Assembly (NCBI GenBank): GCA_028714035.1
Contig: JAQTNA010000036.1
Coordinates: forward strand, 1 to 43,346
Reading direction: 5' to 3'
Length of the DNA: 43,346 nt
Source of the DNA: Rhodocyclaceae bacterium
Lineage (GTDB): Bacteria; Pseudomonadota; Gammaproteobacteria; Burkholderiales; Rhodocyclaceae
The position numbers and the translations under genes are program-made. Below, piece after piece: positions 7,919-16,770 of this stretch; within the stretch, counting starts at the first letter, position 1; each line of letters starts with the position of its first letter. The notes below the pieces were generated by a model. The model had not been told where the DNA came from. It saw only the letters and a program-made list of their open reading frames with translations, and ran no database searches.

Positions 7919-8482
7919 ATGAACAGGCTCAGACAAATTTTCCGGCGAACGGGCATGGCGATACTGCCCTGCGGGGTAGGGAACAAATCCGCCATGTCCG
8001 TTCCCCCTCGCCCCCCCGCCCCTCTCCCGCAAGCGGGCGAGGGGCGTATCGTCAGTCGCCTTGCGACTTTCGTAGGATTGCTCTGGCTGGTCCTGCTCCT
8101 GCCGCATCCGGCGCGGGCCGACATGGTGGTGATCGTTTCGCCCCAGTGCGACGCCACCGCCCTGACCCGGCGCGAGGTCATCAACATATTCATGGGCCGT
8201 TTCCGCTTCCTGCCATCGGGCCACGCGGTCAAACCCTACGACCTGCCGGCCACCGACCCCCGAAAGGCCCGGTTCTATCTCGCCCTCACGGGGAAGGAAC
8301 TCTCGGAAATTGACGCCTACTGGGCGCGCCTGGTGCTGACCGGGAATTCCTCGCCGCCCGATGAAACGACCAGCACGGATGGAATGCTGGAAAAGATCGC
8401 CCGCAACGCCTGGGCCATCGGCTACATCGAGCGCTCCCAGGTGGACAAGCGGGTCCGGGTAATTTTCGAGCCGGAGCGCTGA
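7919..8482 (+). CDS. Short PstS-like periplasmic substrate-binding protein
   Basis: 187 residues from the ATG at 7919 (GAGG 5 bp upstream). Two in-frame ATGs, one at 7994, are alternatives. A signal peptide core (FVGLLWLVLLLPHPARA) precedes the mature start ADMVVIV, which is followed by a PBP-like domain: LTRREVINIFMGR, YDLPATDPRKARFY, DAYWARLVLTG, ARNAWAIGYIE. About 120 mature residues amount to one lobe of a phosphate/PstS-type binding protein, and no ABC permease or ATPase is nearby. The position between a porin and a membrane kinase suggests a sensory, not transport, role. The stretch before the signal peptide (residues about 26-42) is encoded by a palindromic repeat (8019-8044), which explains the odd Pro-rich N-terminus. 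Confidence 0.8.
   Translation: MNRLRQIFRRTGMAILPCGVGNKSAMSVPPRPPAPLPQAGEGRIVSRLATFVGLLWLVLLLPHPARADMVVIVSPQCDATALTRREVINIFMGRFRFLPSGHAVKPYDLPATDPRKARFYLALTGKELSEIDAYWARLVLTGNSSPPDETTSTDGMLEKIARNAWAIGYIERSQVDKRVRVIFEPER
8019..8044. repeat. Palindromic repeat inside the PstS-like gene
   Basis: CCCCTC-T-CCCGC-AA-GCGGG-C-GAGGGG is a near-perfect hairpin preceded by a C-rich run from 8002. Its translation gives the PPRPPAPLPQAGEG type of peptide that this repeat yields wherever it is read. Related copies sit in gaps at 4160-4185 and 21226-21341, so this one probably inserted at the 5' end of the gene, ahead of the signal peptide. Confidence 0.7.
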
Positions 8483-8562
8483 GCGCCCATGGATAGCGCC
8501 CCAACCGGTTCCTTCCCAAACTGAGGCCACTCCAGGCCCTGAAGCGTCTCTTAGGACAGGCC

Positions 8563-11500
8563 ATGCCGAAACAATGGTACCGAAGTCTCCTGGCGCGCAC
8601 CGCCCTGATCATCCTGGGGGCGGCGGGAGTGGCCGGACTGATCTTCGCCTTCGTCACCACCCAGGTCACCACCTCCCTGTCCGAGGAACGCTCGAACACC
8701 CAGTTGTCCCAGTTGCTGGACACCATGGAAAGTTCCGTGCGCACCGCCTGCTACGTGGGGGACCGGGGACTGGCCAAGGACATTGCCCTGGGCCTGCTGA
8801 AGAACAACGATGTCGCCGCGGTGAAGATCTTCGCCGGAAGCCGCGTCCTGGCCGACGAGATACGGCCGGGCTGGGTGGCCTCCAGGGCAAACGAGACCCA
8901 AGCCGCGCCCCTCCACCGAAGAATGCTCTCCCCCTTCGATCGGACGGATATCGTGGGCGAGATCGTCCTGACGCCCAACCTGGATGAAATCCGTGCCCAG
9001 GTGAGCCGGAACACCTGGTTCATCATCACGCTCCTCAGTATCCAGTTGCTCGTGGTGGCCGCGGTGGTGCTGGCCAGCGTCCTGATCCTGGTCTCCCGCC
9101 CCATCAAGAAACTGTCCGACCGCCTGCACCGCATGGACCCGACCCGTGGCGACATATTGCGCGCCCCGGCGGGCCATGAGCAGGACGAAATCGGCCGCCT
9201 GGTGGACGACATCAACTCCCTGGCCGGCCAGTTCCTGGAATCCCTGCATCACGAACAGGAGGCGAGGGAGCGGATCGAAAGGGGGGAGTATGCCCTGGCG
9301 GAAAGTGAATCCCGCTACCGCACCATTTTCGAGTCCGCCAGCGACGGCATACTCATCATGCGCGACAACATCTTCGTGGATTGCAACGAAGGCGCGCTCA
9401 AGATATTCGGCTGCCAGCGCCGGGACATCATCGGTTTTCCGCCGGAAGCGCTCTCGCCGCCGACGCAACCGGACGGCGGCGCCTCCGGCACCCTGGCCAT
9501 GGGCCGGATGGCCGCGGCCTACCGCGGCGAGTCCCAGTCCTTCGAGTGGGAGCATTGCCGCCTCGACGGCACGCCCTTCGCGGCGGAAGTCGAACTGAAG
9601 CTGATCCACCTGCGGGATGGCCCCTTCCTCCAGGCCATCGTGCGCGACATCACGGTCCGAAAACGTGCCGAGCGCATGCTGGAACAGGCGAAGGAAGAGG
9701 CGGAGAGGGCCAGCGTGGCCAAGAGCGAATTCCTGGCCAACATGAGCCACGAGATTCGCACCCCCATGAACGCCATCACCGGCATGACGGAACTGTGCCT
9801 GGGAACCAGCACGGATTCCAGGCAGCGCAACTACCTGACCAAGATCCGGGCAGCCTCCGAGTCCCTCCTGCGCATCATCAACGACATCCTGGACTTCTCC
9901 AAGATCGAAGCCGGAAAGCTGGACCTGGAGTGCATGCCCTTCAGCCTGGTGACGGTACTGGACAACCTGGGCGCCCTCTTCTCCGCCCGGGCGCAGGAAA
10001 AGGGCATAGAGATCATCTTCGACGTGGAGCCTTCCCTGACCCAGACCCTGGTGGGAGACCAACTGCGCCTGGAGCAGATCTTCATCAACCTGGTGGGCAA
10101 CGCCATCAAGTTCTCCGACCGGGGCAACGTGGTCATCCGCATCCGCACCCAGGCGCTGGATCGGCACAATATCGCCCTCCATTTCACCGTGGAGGACCAG
10201 GGCATAGGCCTGACCCAGGAGGAGCAAGGACGCCTGTTCACCGCCTTCACCCAGGCCGACTCCTCCACTACCCGGCGCTACGGCGGAACCGGACTCGGCC
10301 TGGCCATTTCCAAACGTCTGATCGAGATGATGCAAGGCAGGATATGGGTGGAGAGCAGCCCCGGCCAGGGCAGCGCCTTCCATTTCACCGCCCGCCTGGG
10401 AGTACAGGCCAGCGCCCGTTCGTCCGCGGCCCTCATGGCGGAGAAACTTCGCCCCCACACCGGAAAGCCGGTGCTGCTGGTGGATGACAACCCGGTCACG
10501 AGGGCCGTGGTGACGGTCCAACTGCGGCAACTGGGCCTGACGGCCATGGCCCATGAGAGCGGGGAGGCCGCCCTGGAGGCGGCGGCCCGCCCCGATGCGC
10601 CGGACTATCTGTTCGCCCTGGTGGACTGGCGCATGCCCGGGCTGAACGGCCTGGAGACCATCCGCAAGCTGCGCATCCTTCAGCCGTCGCCCAGGCCCAT
10701 GTTCCTGCTGACCGCCTTCAGCCAGGACGAAGCCCTGCAGAGCGGTCGCGACGGCTATGACTGCCTGATCACCAAGCCTGCCACCACGGTCCATGTCTTC
10801 AATGCCATCGCCCCCTTCCTGGGTCTGGAAGAGGAGTACATGCCGCAAACGAACTTGCCGGCTCCGGACCCGGTGAAAATCATCCGCCTGCGCGACGCGG
10901 AGGTTCTCCTGGTGGAGGACATGGACATCAACCAGGAAGTGATTCGGGACATGCTGGAAACCGTGGGCATACGGGTCAGGATCGCCGGCAACGGAGTCGA
11001 GGCGCTGGAAGCCGTGCAGGTGTCGCGGCCGGACTGTGTGCTCATGGACTGCCAGATGCCGGTAATGGATGGCTTTGAAGCCAGCCGCAGGCTGAGGGCC
11101 CAGCACCCGGAACTGCCGATCATCGCCCTGACGGCCAACGCCCTGGCTTCGGATCGGGAACGCTGCATCGCCGCCGGCATGAACGACCATATCGCCAAGC
11201 CCGTGCGCGGGTCCGAACTGTTCTCCGTCCTGACCGACTGGATCAAACCCAGGGCCGGTTCAGTCCCCACTCCGCAGGCCAGCGAACATGCCCTGCCTAT
11301 CGTCCCCGGCCTGGATACGCAGGCCGGGCTGACCCAGGCCAACGGCAACATCGAACTCTATCAGCGCATGCTGCGGCGCTTCCGCGACAACCATCTCGGC
11401 ACTTTCGAGGAGAAATTCGGGGCGGCTATGGCTGCCCAGGATTGGGAAGCGGCCCTGCTGCTGGCCCACTCGATGAAGGGCGTGGCCAGGACGATGGGCG

Positions 11501-11907
11501 CCTTCCATTTCGGCGATCTGGCCAACGCATTGCAGACGGCGGTAAAGGATCGCGACCCGGAAAAGATTGCTGCCGGCCTGGACGCCTGCCGGCCGGAAAT
11601 CCAGCTCATCCGCGGCGCCCTGTCCAGCCTGGAGGAATCCCCTGCCGGAGGCATGCAACCCGCCGCCGCGAGGCCGGAGGTGGGCGAATTGATGGCCCGG
11701 CTCGCCCGGCTCATCGAGGATCGGGACATCGTCGCCCTGGATTGCCTGGAAGACTTCCAGTCCGCCATGAGCCTCGTCGGACGCGGCATCGAGGCCAGGG
11801 ACATCGCCCGGAGGGCGCAGGCCTACGACTTCACGAAGGCCGCCGAACTGCTGGCACAGCTGAAAGCCAGGCTCGCGCAGTCAGAGAACTCACCGCCCAC
11901 CGCCTGA
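8563..11907 (+). CDS. Hybrid sensor histidine kinase (TM-HAMP-PAS-HisKA-HATPase-REC-REC-HPt)
   Basis: 1114 residues, complete. Two membrane segments (about 12-32 and 147-170) bracket a periplasmic sensor of roughly 115 residues. HAMP follows, then PAS (about 245-365), HisKA with His396 in [10 protein letters not shown], and HATPase (N box VGNAIKFS at 511, EDQGIGL at 544, GTGLGLAIS). Two receivers carry Asp688 in [10 protein letters not shown] and Asp829 in [12 protein letters not shown]-terminal HPt domain has His969 in [13 protein letters not shown]. All phosphorelay residues are present, so phosphate could pass His396, receiver, His969 and then to a separate regulator, possibly the HD-GYP protein encoded just downstream on the other strand. 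It lies 80 bp after the PstS-like gene, which likely supplies the periplasmic ligand signal. Confidence 0.93.
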   Translation: MPKQWYRSLLARTALIILGAAGVAGLIFAFVTTQVTTSLSEERSNTQLSQLLDTMESSVRTACYVGDRGLAKDIALGLLKNNDVAAVKIFAGSRVLADEIRPGWVASRANETQAAPLHRRMLSPFDRTDIVGEIVLTPNLDEIRAQVSRNTWFIITLLSIQLLVVAAVVLASVLILVSRPIKKLSDRLHRMDPTRGDILRAPAGHEQDEIGRLVDDINSLAGQFLESLHHEQEARERIERGEYALAESESRYRTIFESASDGILIMRDNIFVDCNEGALKIFGCQRRDIIGFPPEALSPPTQPDGGASGTLAMGRMAAAYRGESQSFEWEHCRLDGTPFAAEVELKLIHLRDGPFLQAIVRDITVRKRAERMLEQAKEEAERASVAKSEFLANMSHEIRTPMNAITGMTELCLGTSTDSRQRNYLTKIRAASESLLRIINDILDFSKIEAGKLDLECMPFSLVTVLDNLGALFSARAQEKGIEIIFDVEPSLTQTLVGDQLRLEQIFINLVGNAIKFSDRGNVVIRIRTQALDRHNIALHFTVEDQGIGLTQEEQGRLFTAFTQADSSTTRRYGGTGLGLAISKRLIEMMQGRIWVESSPGQGSAFHFTARLGVQASARSSAALMAEKLRPHTGKPVLLVDDNPVTRAVVTVQLRQLGLTAMAHESGEAALEAAARPDAPDYLFALVDWRMPGLNGLETIRKLRILQPSPRPMFLLTAFSQDEALQSGRDGYDCLITKPATTVHVFNAIAPFLGLEEEYMPQTNLPAPDPVKIIRLRDAEVLLVEDMDINQEVIRDMLETVGIRVRIAGNGVEALEAVQVSRPDCVLMDCQMPVMDGFEASRRLRAQHPELPIIALTANALASDRERCIAAGMNDHIAKPVRGSELFSVLTDWIKPRAGSVPTPQASEHALPIVPGLDTQAGLTQANGNIELYQRMLRRFRDNHLGTFEEKFGAAMAAQDWEAALLLAHSMKGVARTMGAFHFGDLANALQTAVKDRDPEKIAAGLDACRPEIQLIRGALSSLEESPAGGMQPAAARPEVGELMARLARLIEDRDIVALDCLEDFQSAMSLVGRGIEARDIARRAQAYDFTKAAELLAQLKARLAQSENSPPTA

Positions 11908-11997
11908 TCGGCCTCGACCTATTGCGGCTCGGGAGCAGTCCCGGCCGCGCCCCATCGTCTTGCCGCGCGGGAGCCCGGGTCCGCCATCGCGCCGCCT

Positions 11998-13035
11998 TCA
12001 GCCGCCCGCGAATTTCTCCAGGATGTTGCCGATCACACCCGTGGCGTGCAGGCGGAGAAAGACCTCCACCACCTTCGGATCGAACTGCCGGCCGGACTCT
12101 TCCGTCAGGAGATTCAGGGCACGCTCCACCGGCCAGGGCTCCTTGTAGGGGCGCCGGGTGGTCAAGGCATCGAAGACATCCGCCACCTTGACGATGCGCC
12201 CGGACAAGGAAATGGCCTCCTGCGCCAGGCCGTTGGGGTAGCCGCTGCCATCCCAGTTCTCGTGGTGCCCGCCGGCGATCTCCCGCGCCATGGCATAGAA
12301 AGGATTGTCGCCGAGGATGCGCACGCCCTGCTCCGCATGGGTCTTCATCACGGCCCATTCCTGCGCATCCAGCTTGCCCGGCTTCTTCAGGATGGCATCC
12401 GGGATGTACAGCTTGCCGATGTCGTGCAGGATGCTCATCACCCCCATGTGGCCGGCCTCTTCCTCCTTCAGTCCCATCTCGCGGGCCAGCGCGGCGGTGA
12501 AATGCTGCACCCGGTTCACGTGGAATCCCGTGTCCTCGTCCTTGCCCTCGCAGGCAATGGACAGCATGGTGACGGCATCCTGATAGGCATCCTTCAACTT
12601 GTCGGCCGCAACCCTGAGCTTGCGGGTCACATCCAGGTGCTCGATGGCCCGGGTGACGGTGAGCCGCAATTGCTCGGGCTCCCAGGGCTTGGTGATGTAC
12701 TTGTAGATGCCCGCCTCGTTCACGCATCGCACCAGAGACTCCAGGTCGGAATAACCCGTGAGCAGGATGCGAATGGCCTCGGGCTGAAGGCTCCTGGCCG
12801 CCTTCAGCACTTCGTCGCCGGTCAGCCCCGGCATGCGCTGGTCCGAGATGATGAGGTCCACCGGCTGGGCCTGAAGCATCTCCAGCGCCTGCTCGCCGGA
12901 GGTGGCGGTCAGGACCGTGAAGCCCTTGCGGAAGGTGCGGTACAGGTTATCCACGATGTCCGGTTCGTCGTCCACGCACAGCAGGGTGAAACCGCGGCCG
13001 TGCTCCGGAGACACCGGCGTTCTCTCATTCATCAT
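11998..13035 (-). CDS. Response regulator with HD-GYP cyclic-di-GMP phosphodiesterase domain
   Basis: 345 residues. The receiver domain (VDDE at 21-24, Asp65 in IISDQRMPGLTGDE, KPW) is joined to an HD-GYP domain with LHDIGKLYIPD, the HAEQG helix, GGHHENWDGSGYP and VADVFDALTTRRPYK. HD, HH and GYP signatures are intact, so hydrolysis of cyclic-di-GMP is expected. Lower cyclic-di-GMP normally favours swimming over attachment, in keeping with the chemotaxis genes around it. The start overlaps the end of the upstream kinase gene by 11 bp with GGAGG in position, so the kinase at 13025-15040 is its natural partner. A second ATG follows directly after the first. Confidence 0.93.
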   Translation of the reverse strand: MMNERTPVSPEHGRGFTLLCVDDEPDIVDNLYRTFRKGFTVLTATSGEQALEMLQAQPVDLIISDQRMPGLTGDEVLKAARSLQPEAIRILLTGYSDLESLVRCVNEAGIYKYITKPWEPEQLRLTVTRAIEHLDVTRKLRVAADKLKDAYQDAVTMLSIACEGKDEDTGFHVNRVQHFTAALAREMGLKEEEAGHMGVMSILHDIGKLYIPDAILKKPGKLDAQEWAVMKTHAEQGVRILGDNPFYAMAREIAGGHHENWDGSGYPNGLAQEAISLSGRIVKVADVFDALTTRRPYKEPWPVERALNLLTEESGRQFDPKVVEVFLRLHATGVIGNILEKFAGG

Positions 13036-15040
13036 GGCTTCCGTCCTCCTGGTCCGGCGCGGCCTGCTTCAAGGGAATGCTCAGCGTGAAGGTGGTGCCC
13101 TGCCCCACCTCGCTGTCCACGCTGATGCGCCCACCATGTTTCTCGATGATGCCGTAGGAAATGGAGAGACCCAGCCCGGTGCCCTCCCCCACTTTCTTGG
13201 TGGTGAAGAACGGATCGAAAATCCGGTTGAGAATCTCGGCCGGAATGCCGCGCCCGGTGTCGGAGATGGCCACCACGGCCCAGTCGGCTTCTCGGCGCGT
13301 GCTCACGGTGATGGTGCCCGTCCCCTCGATGGCCTGGATGGCGTTGTAGAGGATGTTCATGAATACCTGGTTGAGCTGGCCGGGGTGACAAGGCAGGGAA
13401 ACATTCAGCCGGTAGTCCCGCACCACCTGGATGCGCTTCCGAATCTGGTGTTGCAGGAGGGCCAGGGTGTCGTCCAGACCCTCTTCCAGGCGTGCCGGCT
13501 TTTCCACCGCCTCGTCCAGACGGGAAAAACTGCGCAGGGAAGAGATGATTTCCTTCACCCGCAGGGCGCCGGATTGCCCGCTACGGATGATCTTGGGCAT
13601 GTCTTGGCGCAGGAACTCCAGGTCCGCCTCTTCCAGCCGGGCCTCCAGCTTCTCGCGGTCTTCCTCGGCCAGGGGCAGCCCGCGCAACTCGTCCACCAGG
13701 GAAATCAGCGTCTGGCTGTACTCGTCCAGGTGGGGAAAGTTGGCATAGATGAAGCCGATGGGATTGTTCAGTTCGTGGGCCACGCCCGCCACCAGCTGGC
13801 CCAGGGAGGCCATCTTTTCCTGCTGGATGAGCTGGCTCTCGGCGGCCTTCAACTCTTCCAGGGTATGGGTCAGTTCGGTGTTGGCCGCCGTCAATTCCCG
13901 CGTGCGCGCCTGCACCTTGTCCTCCAGTTCTTCCGCGGACGTCTCGAGTTCCCGCACGAAGCGCTCCCGCTCCCTGGCCGCGCCGTCCAGCCGGGTGGTC
14001 ATGTGGTTGAATGCGGTCGCCAGGGTGCCGATCTCGTCATGGCTGGGCAGGGACACGCGCCGGGACAGGTCCCCGGTTTCCGTGATGCTGGAAACGAACC
14101 GGGTCAGCTCGCGCAGGGGTGCCGTGAGGCGTTGCGCCAGCCAGAGGATGGCCAGGGTCAGGGGAATGGCCAACAGGGCACACAGACCTGCCAGCTGCAA
14201 GGCCACGACACGAAGGGTGTGATCCAGCGACGCAGACTCCCGCAGGGCGATGACCTCCCAGCCCGAGGCGAGGCCGGTCACATTTTGCGCGCTGTTGGCC
14301 AGATAGCGTTTGCCGTCAATCTGCACCCAGCCATCCCGGTCGGCATGGGTCAGCCCGGCCAGCACATCCGCCGTATTGGCCAGCGACGACGCCAGCAATA
14401 CGGGATTTTCCTGCCGGCGCAGCAGGACGGCCTGGTCCGCCAGGGCGCCCCGCACCTCGGCCCAGGGCACGACCAGCACGAGGTTGCCCAGGGGATAGCC
14501 GGCGGAAAACGCGGACGTGATGGGTGCGCTCAACACGACCACATCGCCGCCTCCCAGGGGACTGGGGTGTTTGTCCACGAAGCTCAGCTGGCCCTTGGGG
14601 CGCCAGATATCCGGCAGGGTGGCCGCCGCCTGCCGCCGGTCGCTGCTGGCCACGAGCTGGCCGGCGAAGTTGAAGGCGTACAGGTCACCCTGTAGCGAAT
14701 AGTCGCCCTTCAGGTTTTCCAGGGTCCGTGCCACCCGCTTGTCCACGTCGCCCGACGCAAGGTCGTTCATCACGTCGAGCTTGGACCAGGCGTGGAGATC
14801 GGTGGCGAGCTGAAGGAAGCGCGCGTTCAGGTTGTTGAGCTTGAGGTGCGCCAACTGGGCCAGGGTGCCCAGTTCCGCCTCGGTGACGGCCGCGCGCGTG
14901 GCGCTCAGCACCACCAGGGCCGTTGCCAGGTAGGTGGTCAGAAAGACCAGGAAGAACGCCCCCAGCAGGCGGCGGGAGATGGTATGGGTGAACCAATGGC
15001 GGATGCGTTCGGCCCGCCTTCCGGAAGACCACAGCCTCAT
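13025..15040 (-). CDS. Membrane sensor histidine kinase (dCache-like sensor, HAMP, coiled coil)
   Basis: 671 residues. A first membrane segment (about 24-46) and a second near 265-290 flank a periplasmic region of some 215 residues that looks like a double-Cache sensor. HAMP follows ([16 protein letters not shown]), a coiled coil, then a HisKA of the HELN type with His422 in [17 protein letters not shown] and an HATPase with [21 protein letters not shown] and [11 protein letters not shown]. No receiver is fused; the coupled REC-HD-GYP gene supplies it. The ATG at 15040 overlaps the stop of the PstS-like gene by 4 bp, tying sensor and periplasmic protein into one translational unit. Confidence 0.92.
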   Translation of the reverse strand: MRLWSSGRRAERIRHWFTHTISRRLLGAFFLVFLTTYLATALVVLSATRAAVTEAELGTLAQLAHLKLNNLNARFLQLATDLHAWSKLDVMNDLASGDVDKRVARTLENLKGDYSLQGDLYAFNFAGQLVASSDRRQAAATLPDIWRPKGQLSFVDKHPSPLGGGDVVVLSAPITSAFSAGYPLGNLVLVVPWAEVRGALADQAVLLRRQENPVLLASSLANTADVLAGLTHADRDGWVQIDGKRYLANSAQNVTGLASGWEVIALRESASLDHTLRVVALQLAGLCALLAIPLTLAILWLAQRLTAPLRELTRFVSSITETGDLSRRVSLPSHDEIGTLATAFNHMTTRLDGAARERERFVRELETSAEELEDKVQARTRELTAANTELTHTLEELKAAESQLIQQEKMASLGQLVAGVAHELNNPIGFIYANFPHLDEYSQTLISLVDELRGLPLAEEDREKLEARLEEADLEFLRQDMPKIIRSGQSGALRVKEIISSLRSFSRLDEAVEKPARLEEGLDDTLALLQHQIRKRIQVVRDYRLNVSLPCHPGQLNQVFMNILYNAIQAIEGTGTITVSTRREADWAVVAISDTGRGIPAEILNRIFDPFFTTKKVGEGTGLGLSISYGIIEKHGGRISVDSEVGQGTTFTLSIPLKQAAPDQEDGSHDE

Positions 15041-15450
15041 GGCAACCTCACCAGCACCTTGACCCCGGCGTGGCCCTGGCCCGCGGCGATGTAGCCGATG
15101 GCCCCGGGCACGTTGCGCACGAAGCCCACCACGGCCTGGTCGGAGGTCTGCACCAGCGGCGGCAGCTTGCCTTCGAAGCGGAGCCGGTTCCAGTAATCGG
15201 CAAGTTCCCTCGGCGTACGGTCCAGCACCGTCTCGGAGAAGTGTTCGCGCACACTGCTCGAAGCCTCCCGGTTGACCGGCACCACGGGCAGCCCGCCGGA
15301 CCAGGCCCGCCGCTGGATGAGGTAGATCGAAGCCAGTTCTTCGGCGGTAATGCTGTCCTCTGGAACCTGCGGATGGGCGACGATCAACAACCCTTCCGCC
15401 TGCGCGCAGGCAGAAAGGACGAGAAGGAGCGTGAGCAGGAAGGCGCGCAT
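15037..15450 (-). CDS. Short PstS-like periplasmic substrate-binding protein
   Basis: 137 residues with a signal peptide (MRAFLLTLLLVLSACAQA); the Cys in the SAC-A context could make it a lipoprotein. The mature part, LLIVAHPQVPEDSITAEELASIY, PVNREASSSVREHF, ADYWNRLRFEG, FVRNVPGAIGYIA, follows the same plan as the 7919-8482 protein: one lobe of a PstS-type binding protein. It has no ABC transporter partner and is coupled on both sides: its ATG shares a base with the upstream barrel gene stop (TGATG), and its stop overlaps the kinase start. It most likely senses a ligand, perhaps an oxyanion, for the kinase. Confidence 0.82.
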   Translation of the reverse strand: MRAFLLTLLLVLSACAQAEGLLIVAHPQVPEDSITAEELASIYLIQRRAWSGGLPVVPVNREASSSVREHFSETVLDRTPRELADYWNRLRFEGKLPPLVQTSDQAVVGFVRNVPGAIGYIAAGQGHAGVKVLVRLP

Positions 15451-16514
15451 CAGAAAAGCACGGAGAACGAGGCTTGCCAGCCGGTGGGAATGTTCTGCGA
15501 CTCGCCGTACTGATGCACGTACTCCAGCTTCCAGACCATGTAGGACTCGGGCTTGTAGGCGATGCCGAGCAGGGCGTTGCGGGAACGCCGCTCCACCAGG
15601 TGGTCCTGGTAGGTCTCCCATTCCAGGAGGCCGTGCCAACGGGACGTGAAGGCATAATCCGCCAGGCCGTAGCCCCCCCACTCGCTGCAATGGGCCGAAA
15701 GGGGACGGCAGGATCGCCGCGACGAGACCGCTTCGCCTTCCAGCCTCAGCCTGCCGAAGGTCTTCCTGGCATTGGCCCCCAGCAGGGTGTAATAGTCGCC
15801 GGTCGAAGCCAGTTGTCCGCGCTGGAGGGACACACCCAGCTTGTCCACCAGGCCCATGGGCCAATTGACGTGCGCTCCCCAGACGTTTCGATAGTGCCTC
15901 GGGGCAATGGCATCCGGGCGCTCGGCCAACTCCCGTCCGGGCTGCCAGTACACTTGCCAGTCGGGGCCACGACCTTCGGACGGGGCATGCAGCCAGGACA
16001 GTCCGGAGATGTATTCGCTGAAGCCCCAGTAGGTCGAGAGGGGACGCGTAGCCGTAGGCACCAGCGGTGCCGCATGCACCAGATTCCAGTCGCCCACGGG
16101 GCTGAGCATCTTCCCGACGCGCAGGGTATCCGATTCCGTGACCCGGGCATCGTTGTAGAGCCGTTCCGGGATCAGGTAGCCATTGACGCGCGGAGCGTCG
16201 CCCTGCGTGGCAAGCTGGGCGCCGGATACCTCGATCTCGACGAAGGGATTCAGCCACCGATTGACACGGGCACTGACGAACAGGCTCAGATCGTCCACCG
16301 ACAGCGTGGCGGGTGCGCCATGGGGCACCTCGAACACCAGATTGGCGTATCCGGACAGAATGAGGTTCTCTCCCAGGAAGACACCTTGCCCCAGACGATA
16401 GTCTTCCGCCCGGCCCGTGGCAGGAAGCGCCAGGCCGGCAAGAAGAACGAACAGGGCCAGCAGTTTTTCTGACATGCGTCGTATCCGGAAATGAATCGTG
16501 GCCGGAAGGATCAT
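15450..16514 (-). CDS. Outer-membrane beta-barrel protein
   Basis: 354 residues from the ATG at 16514, chosen because GGAGG lies 7 bp upstream. The alternative ATG at 16475 (341 residues) has a poorer ribosome site but a more ordinary signal peptide (MSEKLLALFVLLAGLALPATGRAED). The mature protein has amphipathic strand pattern (LSVDDLSLFVSARVN, FVEIEVSGAQ, LRVGKMLSPVGDWNL, WGFSEYISGLSWL, WKLEYVHQY) and ends in Phe (FSVLF), as outer-membrane barrels do. It is the first gene of a four-gene unit with PstS-like protein, kinase and HD-GYP regulator. It is not obviously homologous to the porin at 6646, although it occupies the same place in the module. Confidence 0.75.
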   Translation of the reverse strand: MILPATIHFRIRRMSEKLLALFVLLAGLALPATGRAEDYRLGQGVFLGENLILSGYANLVFEVPHGAPATLSVDDLSLFVSARVNRWLNPFVEIEVSGAQLATQGDAPRVNGYLIPERLYNDARVTESDTLRVGKMLSPVGDWNLVHAAPLVPTATRPLSTYWGFSEYISGLSWLHAPSEGRGPDWQVYWQPGRELAERPDAIAPRHYRNVWGAHVNWPMGLVDKLGVSLQRGQLASTGDYYTLLGANARKTFGRLRLEGEAVSSRRSCRPLSAHCSEWGGYGLADYAFTSRWHGLLEWETYQDHLVERRSRNALLGIAYKPESYMVWKLEYVHQYGESQNIPTGWQASFSVLF

Positions 16515-16611
16515 GATTCCGCCTCCCGCCCGGGCGGCCAGCCCGTGCGACAGGGTGAACCCCGCTACCGGTGTCTGGAGGCACGGGGCGCCACCCAGAA
16601 CGAAGTGGGGG

Positions 16612-16638
16612 TTATCGTCAGCTTGTTGACAAACTTTA
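16612..16638 (-). promoter_or_regulatory. Strong candidate sigma-28 (FliA) promoter of the barrel/PstS-like/kinase/HD-GYP operon
   Basis: On the minus strand: TAAAGTTT, 11 bp, GACGATAA. This matches the FliA consensus (TAAAGTTT, 11 bp, GCCGATAA) at 8 of 8 and 7 of 8. The start would be near 16605, giving a leader of about 90 nt. Confidence 0.75.
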
Positions 16639-16656
16639 GCGAAGCACGGGAAATAA

Positions 16657-16670
16657 TTGACGGGCGTCAA
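16657..16670 (-). promoter_or_regulatory. FNR/CRP-family-type palindrome upstream of the sigma-28 site
   Basis: TTGAC-GGGC-GTCAA, extended by AATT on both sides (16655-16672), is a perfect dyad with the TTGAN-N4-NTCAA layout of FNR/ANR/DNR boxes. Its centre is about 59 bp upstream of the predicted start, where class I activators of this family bind. Confidence 0.45.
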
Positions 16671-16742
16671 TTTAACTTCCAGAAAAAGGAAGCGCGCCAA
16701 CAAAGGCGCCCGGGTGAAAACACGGCATTCAGCTTGCCGGTC

Positions 16743-16764
16743 GGGTGGCGGAATACCGCCACCC
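16743..16764 (-). terminator. Hairpin after cheA
   Basis: GGGTGGCGG, loop AATA, CCGCCACCC form a perfect 9-bp stem beginning 7 bp beyond the cheA stop. No T-run follows on the minus strand, so its strength as an intrinsic terminator is doubtful, but its position at the end of the chemotaxis cluster fits transcript ending or 3' protection. Confidence 0.45.
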
Positions 16765-16770
16765 CGGTTT

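Noticed and set aside
8551-11190. An 879-codon open frame antisense to the hybrid kinase, and many other long antisense frames
   Set aside because: They mirror the third-position GC bias of real genes, have His/Gly/Gln-rich low-complexity composition and no family motifs.
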